This document shows positions 37,344-45,846 of a DNA stretch of 64,000 nucleotides, piece by piece; within the stretch, counting starts at the first letter, position 1; each line of letters starts with the position of its first letter. The stretch is from Streptomyces sp. NBC_01476 (GTDB lineage Bacteria > Actinomycetota > Actinomycetes > Streptomycetales > Streptomycetaceae): the NCBI RefSeq assembly GCF_036227265.1, contig NZ_CP109446.1, positions 4,411,001 through 4,475,000 on the forward strand, written 5' to 3'. The position numbers were made by a program, and so were the translations under genes. The notes under the pieces were generated by a model that was not told the DNA's origin, did no database searches, and was given only the letters and a program-made list of their open reading frames with translations.

Positions 37344-38259
37344 ATGTCCATCACCGCACCACCGTCCCCTGCCCACCAGACCTCGGCGGTCGAGCCCGCC
37401 TCCGCCCGCCGTACATCCTGGTGGGATCCGCTCACGCTCATCGTGCTCGGCCTGGCCGGCGGTGGCCCTGTCGTACGACGCCCTGCGGCAGATTGCCATC
37501 GCCGTCCATATCCGTGCGCACCTGGCCTACCTCTTCCCCCTGGTCATCGACGGGTTCATCGCGTACGGCGTCCGCGCGCTCCTCGTCCTGCGCGACGCAC
37601 CCTGGCCCGCCCGCGCCTACGCCTGGACCCTCTTCGGCACAGCCACCGCGGCCAGCCTGTGGGCCAACGCCCTGCACGCCGTCCGCCTCAACCAACCCGG
37701 CGTCCACACCCTGACCCTCGGCGACCACACCGTGGCCGTACTGTCCGCGATAGCCCCGCTGGCCCTGGCCGGAGCCACCCACATGCACATCCTCATCGGC
37801 CGCCAGAGCAGCAACCGTCCCGTGGCCGCCGGAACTCCCACCATGATTCCGGCGGACCCGACCATGATTCCGGCCGAAGAGCACACCACGCCTCCGGAGG
37901 ACGAGCCGTCGGGGCAGTCCGCAGCCCGGCTCGGCACTGCGGCCGGAACAGAAGACGGGACCCCGCCCGAACTGGCGGGCATCACCGGCCAGGACGACGA
38001 ACGCCCTGTTCAGAAACTGAACAGCCCTTCCGGCGAACACGCACATACCGGCCGTGGCGGACGCAAGGCCGAGGCGTCGATTCAGCAGCTCGCCGACATC
38101 ATCCGCCGGGCGTACCCGGATTCCGGCCAGGCCACCCGCGCCATGGCCCGCGCGGCCATCGAAGCCCAAGGAATCTCCGCAGGAAACGAACGCATAGCCG
38201 AAGCCCTCAAATCCCTCCAGCCCGGCGAGCAAGCCCGACCCCACCCCGGCAACGACTGA
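37344..38259 (+). pseudogene. DUF2637 (plasmid spread/Spd-like) membrane protein gene, frameshifted
   Basis: Frame one from ATG 37344 gives MSITAPPSPAHQTSAVEP and WWDPLTLIVLGLAGG; at about 37460 the reading shifts by one to VALSYDALRQIAIAVHI and continues to 38259. The joined protein has four or so membrane helices (HLAYLFPLVIDGFIAYGVRAL, WTLFGTATAASLWANALHAV, VAVLSAIAPLALAGATHMHIL) and a charged tail with a helix-turn-helix-like end (IIRRAYPDSGQATRAMARAA). DUF2637 proteins accompany transfer genes on actinomycete plasmids. Single extra base, or sequencing error. Confidence 0.78.
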
Positions 38260-38347
38260 ACCGGCCACGAGGGGTGGCCACACCAGGTCATCCCCGCCGG
38301 CTGCTCGCCTTCGCCTCCGTAACGCTCAATGAACTCCGGAGAACCGC

Positions 38348-39136
38348 ATGTCCCGCCACCACGACGCCAACGATCACGCAGGCGAGGAGCACACCCCGCC
38401 AAGTACACTGACCAGCAACGGAGTAGCCAACCCCCAGCCTTGCGGGGGAGCAAGCTTGGGCATCCGTGCCACCGTTGGCGGCACGGATACGGGTGCCTCC
38501 GCCCCAGGGGCGGAGGCGGGTCCGGCGGGGGCGCCGGACCTGGAAGTCAGGGCCGGGGGCTGCCGCGACTCGGACAAGCCCACGTGCGCGCACCCGTTCG
38601 TCACGCCGCGCGCCGACACCGATCAGCCGAACACACCAGAGCTCGACGCCGACCGTGTCAACCTCGCCGCGTTCCTTCATGACGGCGTCGCCGCCTTGGA
38701 CCGCCCACGCCTGTCGGTCGATCACCCCGACAGCCGGCCGATGAAACCCCGGCGCCTGCGCCCACGCGGCGCCGAACCGCGTGACCGGCACCGCTCCACC
38801 CGCTTCGCGGCCTCCGAGATCGCCGTTGTCGAGCGGGCGGTTGCTGAACGGGGCCCGTCGTTCTCCGGCTTCGTCGCGGACGCGGCGGTCGCGGTCGCCA
38901 CCAATCGCGTCGCGGCCCTCCTCCCGCACGAGCGTGCCCTGCGCGCGTTCGGCGAAGAGCTCGGCCGCGCTTTGTACGCGCTCGGCAAGGTCGGCAACAA
39001 CCTCAACCAGCTCGTTCGTCAGGGGCATATGGACATTCCGGTCGAGCCGTCCCGGGTGGAGCACACGCTGGCTCGGCTGGACGACGTTCTGGCTGAGATC
39101 CACGACGTGACCCTTCGCCTGAACGAGGCCGCCTGA
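38348..39136 (+). CDS. mobC: MobC-like relaxosome protein
   Basis: 262 residues as drawn from ATG 38348, which has GGAG eight bases before it. The last ~120 residues are the real domain: RSTRFAASEIAVVERAVAER is a ribbon-helix-helix-like start, followed by GRALYALGKVGNNLNQLVRQ and DVLAEIHDVTLRLNEAA, the MobC signature (the quoted segment GNNLNQLVRQ is typical). MobC bends oriT and helps the relaxase. The first ~130 residues are low-complexity and overlap the oriT hairpins; an in-frame ATG at 38741 may be the true start. Stop overlaps the relaxase ATG. Confidence 0.8.
   Translation: MSRHHDANDHAGEEHTPPSTLTSNGVANPQPCGGASLGIRATVGGTDTGASAPGAEAGPAGAPDLEVRAGGCRDSDKPTCAHPFVTPRADTDQPNTPELDADRVNLAAFLHDGVAALDRPRLSVDHPDSRPMKPRRLRPRGAEPRDRHRSTRFAASEIAVVERAVAERGPSFSGFVADAAVAVATNRVAALLPHERALRAFGEELGRALYALGKVGNNLNQLVRQGHMDIPVEPSRVEHTLARLDDVLAEIHDVTLRLNEAA
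38431..38517 (+). other. Candidate oriT with three hairpins
   Basis: Three inverted repeats in 87 bases: CCCCC/GGGGG at 38431-38448; ATCCGTGCC (38462-38470) with GGCACGGAT (38480-38488), nine-base loop; GCCTCCGCCCC (38495-38505) with GGGGCGGAGGC (38507-38517). They stand directly before the MobC-relaxase pair, inside the low-complexity start of the MobC frame, the usual place for an origin of transfer. The nick site cannot be read. Confidence 0.5.
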
Positions 39137-40881
39137 TGGTTCCCGACATTCAGCGGAAGCTGGGCTCGGACAGCCGGGGCCTGCTCGGCTACCTCTACGG
39201 TCCCGGCAAGCAGGACGAGCACCTCGACCCGCATCTCGTCGGCGCCTGGCTGGACCGGGGCGTACCTGATCCCGGCCGCGACGAGCACGCGACGCTCACC
39301 CGGCTCGCCGACCTGCTGGACGTGCCAGTCAACCGGCATCGCGCCGAGGGCCGTTCACGCAGGGGCGGGCACGTGTGGCACTGCCCGGTACGTACCGCGC
39401 CCGGGGACCGCGAGCTGTCCGACGCGGAGTGGGGTGAGGTCGCACGGCGGGTCGTGCACGCCACCGGCATCGCCCCTGACGGTGACGAGACGGCCTGCCG
39501 GTGGATCGCGGTCCGCCACGCCGCCGACCACATCCACATCATGGCCACCTACGTATGCGAGGACGGCCGAGCCCCCCGGGACCACGGCGCCGCCCAGCGC
39601 GCCCAGGACGAGTGCCGCAAGCTGGAACGCGAACTGGGCTTGCGGCGCCTGAAGTCCGGCGACAGGACCGCCTCCCGCCGGCCCTTCAGCGCGGAGAAGT
39701 ACAAGGCGGCGCGGCACGGCTGGGAGCAGTCGTCGCGGGAGTGGCTGCGCGAGCAGATCCGCACGGCGCTCGCGCACGCCACCACGCCCGAGGGGCTCTT
39801 CGACCTGCTGGAGACCGGCCTCGGCGTGAACGTCCACGTCCGCCGCTTCACCGAGTCAGGAGACATCGCCGGCTACAAGGCCAACCAGCCCGACGACGTG
39901 AACAGGGACGGCAAGCCCGTCTGGTTCACCGCATCCGACCTGGCCAAGGACCTGTCCTGGCCTCAGGTGAGCGAGCGCCTGGCCGCGAACCCGGCCCCGG
40001 AGGAGCACCCGACCGCACGCCGTACCCGGCCCGAACACCCGCTGTTCGCCTACGCCGACGCCATCGACACTCACCTCATCCCCGCCCTCGCCGACGACGC
40101 GGGAGACGACGGCGCCGCCCAAGCACACATCGTCGCCTTCCACGAAAGCCTTACCGTTCTCGTCCGGCAGGTCCCTCCCGAGCTACGGAAGCAACTCCGG
40201 GAAGCGGAACGGGCTCTCGCGCGGGCCACCGTCTCCCAGACCAAGGCCGAGCACCAGGCCACCCGCGAGTTCCGTAAAACCACCCGCGAGCTGGTCTACC
40301 TCGCCACCAGCGGCACCACCCCGGGCGAGGGCGCCATCGCCGTCGCGCTGGCCGCAACGATCTTCGCCGTCCAGCTCATCCAGCAATGGCACACCCGCCG
40401 CCACCACCAGCAGCAAGCCGACGCTGCCCGCCAGACCGTCACCGATCTCCAGCAAGCGGCCGGCCACGCCGCACAACGCCCCCTCGCCACACTGGCCCAG
40501 CACGCGCCCCCACCCGGCACCGAACAGGGCTTCGCCCGCGACCTGGCCGCCGCCGTACCCGAGCACGCCACACGCATCGCCGCCGACCCGCAATGGGCCG
40601 CCCTGGCCGGAGCACTGGCCGAAGCCGCCCAACGCGGACACGACCCCCGCCAACTCCTGCGCCAGGCAGCACGCCAACGCGAACTCGACACCGCCCGCAA
40701 CCCCGCCACCGTCCTCGCCCTACGCATCCAACACCTCGGCCACCAGCCCATCCCCAACCACCGAGCGGCAGCAGCCCGCATCCGCACCACAGCCCACCAC
40801 GCCAACCCCCCAGCGCAGACGCCCACCCCACCGCGCGCCGCCACTCCGACACCACCCCGAGGAGGACCCCACCACCACTGA
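39136..40881 (+). CDS. mobA: Relaxase / mobilization nuclease
   Basis: 581 residues. The N-terminal relaxase domain has the early part GLLGYLYGPGKQDEHLDPH and the metal-binding histidine triad line RHAADHIHIMATYV near residue 130, then a helical middle. Residues about 390-420 hold one hydrophobic helix (GAIAVALAATIFAVQLIQQW), unusual for a relaxase and perhaps a membrane anchor. The C-terminus is Gln/Ala-rich then Pro-rich. It nicks oriT and pilots the DNA. ATG at 39136 overlaps the mobC stop by one base. Confidence 0.9.
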   Translation: MVPDIQRKLGSDSRGLLGYLYGPGKQDEHLDPHLVGAWLDRGVPDPGRDEHATLTRLADLLDVPVNRHRAEGRSRRGGHVWHCPVRTAPGDRELSDAEWGEVARRVVHATGIAPDGDETACRWIAVRHAADHIHIMATYVCEDGRAPRDHGAAQRAQDECRKLERELGLRRLKSGDRTASRRPFSAEKYKAARHGWEQSSREWLREQIRTALAHATTPEGLFDLLETGLGVNVHVRRFTESGDIAGYKANQPDDVNRDGKPVWFTASDLAKDLSWPQVSERLAANPAPEEHPTARRTRPEHPLFAYADAIDTHLIPALADDAGDDGAAQAHIVAFHESLTVLVRQVPPELRKQLREAERALARATVSQTKAEHQATREFRKTTRELVYLATSGTTPGEGAIAVALAATIFAVQLIQQWHTRRHHQQQADAARQTVTDLQQAAGHAAQRPLATLAQHAPPPGTEQGFARDLAAAVPEHATRIAADPQWAALAGALAEAAQRGHDPRQLLRQAARQRELDTARNPATVLALRIQHLGHQPIPNHRAAAARIRTTAHHANPPAQTPTPPRAATPTPPRGGPHHH

Positions 40882-40924
40882 CCTTCCCCGCCGTTCACCG
40901 CACCCGGCAAAGGAAACGAACGAC

Positions 40925-41359
40925 ATGAACAGCCCCGCCGACATCAAGCCCGCGAACACCGCGAACTCCGCAACCCATACGTCCCCGCCCTTCTGGCTCA
41001 CCGACCCCGAAACGCGCGCACGCATCGAAGCCGCAGTCGATGACCTCATCGCCGTGACCTACTGGGCGGTGCAAGATGACGTGACGTTCCTGGAAGCTCT
41101 GGAATCCCTCGCCGTGACGACTTGCGACGACCTCAAGCTGGACCGCTCCCTCGTCCCGCTCATCCAGATGCGGGCCGCGGCCTTCGCAGCACAGTGGACG
41201 ACCGAGCACGAGGAGCCCGTCGACCCGCTGAGCAGCGAATTCCCCCAGCTCATAGCCGCCTTCGAGAAGTACCCCACCACGGTCCAGGCCGCACTGCTCG
41301 ACACCTACCAAGATCATGGGCAGTGGCACGAACCGCCCGCACCCGAACCCGAGGCATAA
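40925..41359 (+). CDS. Hypothetical protein downstream of the relaxase
   Basis: 144 residues, acidic and soluble, with ETRARIEAAVDDLIAVTYWA and FEKYPTTVQAALLDTYQDHG. No family recognised. ATG at 40925 has AAAGGAAACGA before it; 43 bases after the relaxase, so it belongs to the same transcript. Possibly an accessory transfer protein. Confidence 0.65.
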   Translation: MNSPADIKPANTANSATHTSPPFWLTDPETRARIEAAVDDLIAVTYWAVQDDVTFLEALESLAVTTCDDLKLDRSLVPLIQMRAAAFAAQWTTEHEEPVDPLSSEFPQLIAAFEKYPTTVQAALLDTYQDHGQWHEPPAPEPEA

Positions 41360-41543
41360 GCCGGAAGGCCGGCCGAGGGGACGCGGTCAATCACCGCCGC
41401 CCCTCGGCCATTCCCAGATCCGACGTGCCGGGCTGCTGTCAGCAGGTGGAGGCACAGGGCCGACCGCGGAGTACCAATTGGTCGAATCTGTGCTGCCCCG
41501 AGCCGCCGCCATCAGCCACCGCGCCACTGCTACGGTCGCCTCC

Positions 41544-42401
41544 ATGACGCTCTCGGTCTCCACGAGTCAGGCTGTTGATCTACGGGTACAGCCGGTCGAT
41601 GAGGTCCTTGATCATGTCGAGCGGTCCCTGCAGACGCACATCGTCCGGGACACGCTGGTCCGCAAGCGCCGGTCCGTTGGCGGCAGGACAGATCGCGACA
41701 CCTGGGTGCGGATCGAGCGCCGCCTGCTCGACAAGATCCCCGAACAGGGGTGGAACGGCACCGAGACAGCCGCCCGCATGGGAGGCGTCGCTCAGCCCGA
41801 ATGGCGCGGATGCCTGGTCTGGCGGGAGGCGGGGATGCCGGTGATGTGGCGGGCCGACGAGACCGCTCTCTTGCCGGGAGCTCCGGTCGGGAACGCCATC
41901 TTGAGCGAGGCCCCGATCCTTCCGGAGGAGTGGTGGGAGGCGCTGAACGCGTCCCTGGACGCGCTGGCGGCGCAGCGGACGACGCGGGTTGCCACACCGG
42001 ACACCGTCACCATCACGCAGGCCCTCGTCACCGAGTCCATCCGCGATGTTTTCTCCGACGATTTCGACACGACCGTGGAGCGGTGGGTGCCGGCCCACGC
42101 GGACCTGAATTGGGCGAACATGACGGCGCCGACATTCTGCCTCTTTGACTGGGAAGACTGGGGCAACGCGCCTCTGGGCTTGGACTCGGCATCGCTGTGG
42201 GCGAGCTCCCTCGCCGTCCCGGCCCTGGCCGGTCGGGTTCTGCATGAGCGTCGATCCGATGTCGAGAGCCGGGACGGCAGGCTGATGACGCTGTTCGCCT
42301 GCTCGAAGATCCTCGGACCGTACGCACATCCCGAGGACCCTCGGCTGGAACCCGCCAGGCGCACAGCCGAACAGGTCATCGCGGAGCTTCGGACTCACTG
42401 A
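41544..42401 (+). CDS. APH-like phosphotransferase family protein
   Basis: 285 residues. HADLNWANM at 185-193 carries the catalytic Asp187 and Asn192 of aminoglycoside-phosphotransferase-like kinases, and FDWEDWG (201-207) is the metal-binding Asp. The N-lobe glycine loop is not clear. It could phosphorylate a small molecule, sugar or peptide; substrate unknown. Its stop overlaps the convergent aldo/keto reductase by 7 bases. It may belong to the neighbouring peptide cluster or be separate cargo. ATG at 41544 chosen over a noisy longer frame. Confidence 0.75.
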   Translation: MTLSVSTSQAVDLRVQPVDEVLDHVERSLQTHIVRDTLVRKRRSVGGRTDRDTWVRIERRLLDKIPEQGWNGTETAARMGGVAQPEWRGCLVWREAGMPVMWRADETALLPGAPVGNAILSEAPILPEEWWEALNASLDALAAQRTTRVATPDTVTITQALVTESIRDVFSDDFDTTVERWVPAHADLNWANMTAPTFCLFDWEDWGNAPLGLDSASLWASSLAVPALAGRVLHERRSDVESRDGRLMTLFACSKILGPYAHPEDPRLEPARRTAEQVIAELRTH

Positions 42402-43246
42402 CCGGGCGAGCGGTCCCGAAGAAGCCGCCGGTACTTCCGGACGGTGCGCTCGTCGACCTCGTCGGCCAAGGCGCCGACGAGGTCGCCCAGGTGGGCGGGC
42501 TCATCGGTGCCTACGACGACGGAGCCGACCTGTGGCAGGTGATAGGCAGCTCTGAACGCGGCTTGTACGCGTGACAGGTGGTTGCCATCCCGGAGGAAGA
42601 CCCGTGGGTCGACCCTGTCCCACACCGGGGCTCGGCTATCGCCTCCGAACGGACTCATTCCCCACACTTCGCTGTCACTCATGCCCCACACCCTGGCGAG
42701 GCCCTCCGAGGCATCCAACTGCCCAGCGCCGACGAGCAGACCGGCGCGCGTCATCAGGACGCTCGGCTTGGGTACGGTCGCGTCGACCAGACCGAGCAGC
42801 GTCGACGGAGTCCACGAGGCGATGCCCCACGCAGCGCAAAGCCCCTCCGCCACAGCGGCGTTGAGGGTGGCGCACGCCTCGGCAAGAACAGCTTGGCGCG
42901 CGGGTGCATCTTCGCCGAGGGAATGCTCCGGGTTGTGCAGGAACACCAGGTCCGGCTCTCGCCCGAGGTCTTTGACCGTCTGCTCTACGGCTTTTCGCAG
43001 GCGTACGAGGTCCAGACCGTGCTCCGCCCCGTCCGGCCCCGGAAAGTAGCCGACCTTGGTGGAGATCGTGAATCTCGGCAGAAGGTCGCCGGCGATCTCC
43101 GCCAGGACTCGATGCGAACGGAAACCGAAGTAGTTGCTGCTGGTGTCGAGCGCGGTGACGCCGAGGTCGAGAGCCCCGGTCAGGAGACGGCGTTCGTGAC
43201 GAGACCGGTGTAGCCCGAGGACAATTCGGGGGTCAGCACCGCGCAC
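42395..43246 (-). CDS. Aldo/keto reductase
   Basis: 283 residues, NADPH-type AKR barrel. The catalytic tetrad is complete: Asp34 and Tyr39 (DTSSNYF), Lys64 (ISTKVGY), His104 (FLHNPEH). GTG at 43246 starts the barrel and overlaps the JmjC gene by about 67 bases, so the two are probably translated together. Within this cluster it could reduce a carbonyl made by the oxygenase; that is inference. The chain is slightly short at the C-terminus for the family. Confidence 0.85.
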   Translation of the reverse strand: MRGADPRIVLGLHRSRHERRLLTGALDLGVTALDTSSNYFGFRSHRVLAEIAGDLLPRFTISTKVGYFPGPDGAEHGLDLVRLRKAVEQTVKDLGREPDLVFLHNPEHSLGEDAPARQAVLAEACATLNAAVAEGLCAAWGIASWTPSTLLGLVDATVPKPSVLMTRAGLLVGAGQLDASEGLARVWGMSDSEVWGMSPFGGDSRAPVWDRVDPRVFLRDGNHLSRVQAAFRAAYHLPQVGSVVVGTDEPAHLGDLVGALADEVDERTVRKYRRLLRDRSPGQ

Positions 43247-44376
43247 AGCTCCTCCTTGACCAGGATCTCGGCGATGTCCGCCACTTCGGTACCTGCGACG
43301 GTTATTGCCTGCTCCAGCACGACCGGCCGACCACTGAGCAGCAGGCGCAGGGCGGGCAGCGCCTTGGCCGCAAAGGTGAGCTTCTTCCCGGAGGCCACCA
43401 CGTCGACGGCCTCCCCGAGTTCGTTAATTCGGGGCGGGAAGTGGGTCGTGCACACGACGGCGTCGAGCGATCCGAAGATGTCGAGGAACGGCACGTGACG
43501 AGGCAGCGCCACCTCCTGTTCGTACGCCCTGAGGAAATCGGCCGACGAGCGCTCACGGACCAGTTGGACGGCGGCCTCGGTCAGAGCCGCGCTGTCCGCA
43601 CTCTCCCGACGGTCGAGGTCATGGCGGAAGACCTCGCGCTCGCGGCACCAGTCGCCCAGCCACGCGAGCCAACTCGCGCCCGTCCGTTTGGTGATGCCGA
43701 AGGTGACGTGCAGGCTCCTTCCCGAACCGCTGCCGGTACGCGTCGCCCGGTGCCAGTGGCCACGGGGGATGTGCATGACGTCGCCGGTCCGCATCGTGCC
43801 GGACCAGATGATCTCGTCGCTCGGAGTGGCGTTGGGGTCGGCGTCCCGGTACATCGGGACGTTCCGCGAGGTCGCGCGGACCTCCCACGCCTTCTCACCC
43901 GCGAGCTGGACGATGACGACGTCGTGGTCGTCCCAATGCAGAGGGAAGCCGGAGGCGTCGTTCGTGGTCAGGTACGCGTTGACCTGGACGCGCTCGCGGG
44001 ACCACCACTGGAGTGCTCGGCACGCGACCTCCATCGTCGGATCGAAGACGTTGGCCTGGTCCATGATCACTGTCGCGCCCTCATCGAGGAGCCTGCCCAG
44101 ACTGCGCATGTTGACCATGGGGATGCTCTGGCCCCGAGGGCTGACGCTGTCGGTGTAGTAGATGGCCGGGTGGACCTCCTCTCCCTTCTGGAAGCACCGG
44201 AACTGCGGGCGGTTCAGGCTCCTTCGCATCGCGATGTCGAGCAGGCGGTTCGGAGTCATGATGCGTGAGACGAGCGCGGGGTCGTCCAGGCTTCCGCGTA
44301 CGAAGCCCTTGCCCAGTTCCTCGGCTCCGCTCCATCCGAGCGCCGTCTCGATGGCGTTGATCAATCGATGGTCCAT
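43180..44376 (-). CDS. JmjC/cupin-4-type 2-oxoglutarate oxygenase
   Basis: 398 residues. HWDDHDV at 147-153 gives the iron-binding His147 and Asp149, and GDVMHIPRGHWHRATR near 198-212 gives the distal histidine; this is the layout of ribosomal-oxygenase (YcfD/MINA) relatives, which hydroxylate side chains of peptides or proteins. A C-terminal winged-helix-like part (about 310-398) also fits that group. ATG 44376 has GGAGG 8 bases before it. It lies 86 bases after a 55-codon peptide gene and overlaps an aldo/keto reductase, so a peptide substrate is plausible. Confidence 0.8.
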   Translation of the reverse strand: MDHRLINAIETALGWSGAEELGKGFVRGSLDDPALVSRIMTPNRLLDIAMRRSLNRPQFRCFQKGEEVHPAIYYTDSVSPRGQSIPMVNMRSLGRLLDEGATVIMDQANVFDPTMEVACRALQWWSRERVQVNAYLTTNDASGFPLHWDDHDVVIVQLAGEKAWEVRATSRNVPMYRDADPNATPSDEIIWSGTMRTGDVMHIPRGHWHRATRTGSGSGRSLHVTFGITKRTGASWLAWLGDWCREREVFRHDLDRRESADSAALTEAAVQLVRERSSADFLRAYEQEVALPRHVPFLDIFGSLDAVVCTTHFPPRINELGEAVDVVASGKKLTFAAKALPALRLLLSGRPVVLEQAITVAGTEVADIAEILVKEELCAVLTPELSSGYTGLVTNAVS

Positions 44377-44462
44377 CGCTGCGTCCTCCATGGGTTCGAC
44401 CACGTGATGCGGACGCGGTGGGGGCCGGTACGGCGACCGCGCTGGCCCCCACCGCTTGGTGC

Positions 44463-44630
44463 CTACTCGCTGTCGTGCAGGTTGCCGTCGCCGCCCGGCC
44501 ACGGCGCGTCGCCGGAGCTTCCCTGGTTGTCCGACCGGAGGCTGTCGTACCGGTCGTGGACGGCGGTCAGTTCCTCCACCGCGACCAGGAGGCCGCTATG
44601 GGCCGGAGGCGGTGTCATGGGTTCTGTCAC
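44463..44630 (-). CDS. Candidate RiPP precursor peptide, 55 residues
   Basis: Reading from GTG 44630 (with AAGGAG 7 bases before it): a start VTEPMTPPPAHS, a helical leader-like GLLVAVEELTAVHDRYDSLR, then a Gly/Ser/Asp-rich tail SDNQGSSGDAPWPGGDG and end NLHDSE. Leader-plus-core appearance, strong ribosome site and position directly upstream of an oxygenase that may modify peptides suggest a ribosomally made, post-translationally modified peptide. Too short for the usual gene cutoff. No Cys; Trp, His, Asp and Asn in the tail are possible hydroxylation sites. Family unknown to me; an ordinary small protein is the alternative. Confidence 0.6.
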   Translation of the reverse strand: MTEPMTPPPAHSGLLVAVEELTAVHDRYDSLRSDNQGSSGDAPWPGGDGNLHDSE

Positions 44631-44728
44631 GTCGTGCTCCTTCCTCTTTGGTTCTCCCGCCAGGGCTCCGGCGGGAGGTCACCGGCCGCCCCACGGCGGG
44701 GGGAGCAGGGCTTGCCGTGGGGCGGCGG

Positions 44729-45094
44729 TCATTGGGGGCGCACTGCTCCGCGGTCACCCGCCGGCGACCGGTCAGGATCTCGGTCGACCGTCAGGCCGCC
44801 CATGTCCCGGCGCATGACCGTCTCGAGAACGCGCTGATCCAGCTCGTAGAGACACGCACGGCAGGCGTGGAGGGCGGCATGCAGGCCGCTCGACCGTACG
44901 GGCCCGATCCAGGTGACCTCGATGTCGTCGCGTCCGCACCACAGCCAGCACGCTCCGTGCGTCCGCCACTCGTGGCGGTCCCACAGCGCGTCCGCCGTCG
45001 GCTTGCAGGCGGCCGGGTCGATGTCGCGCCGAGTGGGACGGAAGACAAGGTCGGGATCGGAAAGCCGGCTCGCGCGTAACGCGTGTCGTCCCAC
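44729..45094 (-). CDS. Hypothetical protein with cysteine pairs
   Basis: 121 residues. Contains THGACWLWCGRDD near residue 48 and HACRACLYELDQRVLE near 78, so two close Cys pairs that may hold metal. No family recognised. GTG at 45094 overlaps the stop of the ATPase gene (TAGTG), so it is co-translated with it and upstream of the candidate peptide gene. An inferred helper or regulator of the cluster. Confidence 0.6.
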   Translation of the reverse strand: MGRHALRASRLSDPDLVFRPTRRDIDPAACKPTADALWDRHEWRTHGACWLWCGRDDIEVTWIGPVRSSGLHAALHACRACLYELDQRVLETVMRRDMGGLTVDRDPDRSPAGDRGAVRPQ

Positions 45095-45597
45095 TACGCG
45101 ACCACCGAACTGAGCGATTCCGGCTCGACCGCTGCCGAATCAACGGTTCCGAGCCTCGGCCGCAGTGCGACCAGCGCACGCCGCGCAACTCCTCGTACGG
45201 TGGGCGTCGCCGTGGGGAGAGCGATCTCGGCCCGAACGCGCTTCCCACGGCCGGCGGGCTCCCAGACGCTCCGTGACGCCAAGCACTCGACCAATGCCAG
45301 ACCGCGCCCGTTCTCGTCGTCATCGCGGGCCCAACTCGTACTCGGGGCAGTGGGGTTGTCGTCGAGGACATCGATCACCAGGCGGCCCGGCCGGTGGTGC
45401 AGCTCGACAGTGACCGGTCCCTCGCCGTGGACCACCGCGTTGGTGATGAGTTCGGATGCGACAAGGCGAATGGTGTCCGCTGTCTCGGCATCCAGTGGTA
45501 CGCCCCACGCGCGCACGCTGTCGACGACCTTGCGGCGGGCGAGGGAGACTTCCCCTTCCCCGCCCGCGAGGACGAAGCGATGGACGAGTGTGGGCAT
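45094..45597 (-). CDS. HATPase_c anti-sigma-like protein
   Basis: 167 residues. N-box IRLVASELITNAVVHG near residue 65 and G1/G2-like DVLDDNPTAPS and GRGLALVECLAS belong to the SpoIIAB/RsbW-like histidine-kinase ATPase group common in Streptomyces regulators. There is no sensor or phospho-acceptor domain. ATG at 45597 starts the domain; a longer frame reads to 45942. Divergent from the XRE-TPR regulator, the pair often seen near streptomycete specialised-metabolite peptides. Confidence 0.8.
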   Translation of the reverse strand: MPTLVHRFVLAGGEGEVSLARRKVVDSVRAWGVPLDAETADTIRLVASELITNAVVHGEGPVTVELHHRPGRLVIDVLDDNPTAPSTSWARDDDENGRGLALVECLASRSVWEPAGRGKRVRAEIALPTATPTVRGVARRALVALRPRLGTVDSAAVEPESLSSVVA

Positions 45598-45846
45598 GGC
45601 GGACGCCTCCGAGAAGTGGGAGGGCGACCCCGTCCCCGACGGGGGAACAGGGGCGGAGCCGCCGATCTGAGAAGCCGTCCGACTGACGCCCTGCGCGGGC
45701 TCGCTCGACGGCTGATACTCAGTGAACGGCTCCGGTGAGCGGGGCGGAACGTTTCCAGGGGGTTCCTCCTGATGACGCCCTACCCGCGCACGGCCACGCG
45801 AAGTAGCCTCCCCTCTACGCCGTGAGGCGATGACGGGAGTGATCAC

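Noticed and set aside
44418..45113. Plus-strand open frames over the peptide and Cys-pair genes
   Set aside because: They lack ribosome sites and show Arg/Pro/Ser shadow composition; the minus-strand genes are coupled and protein-like.
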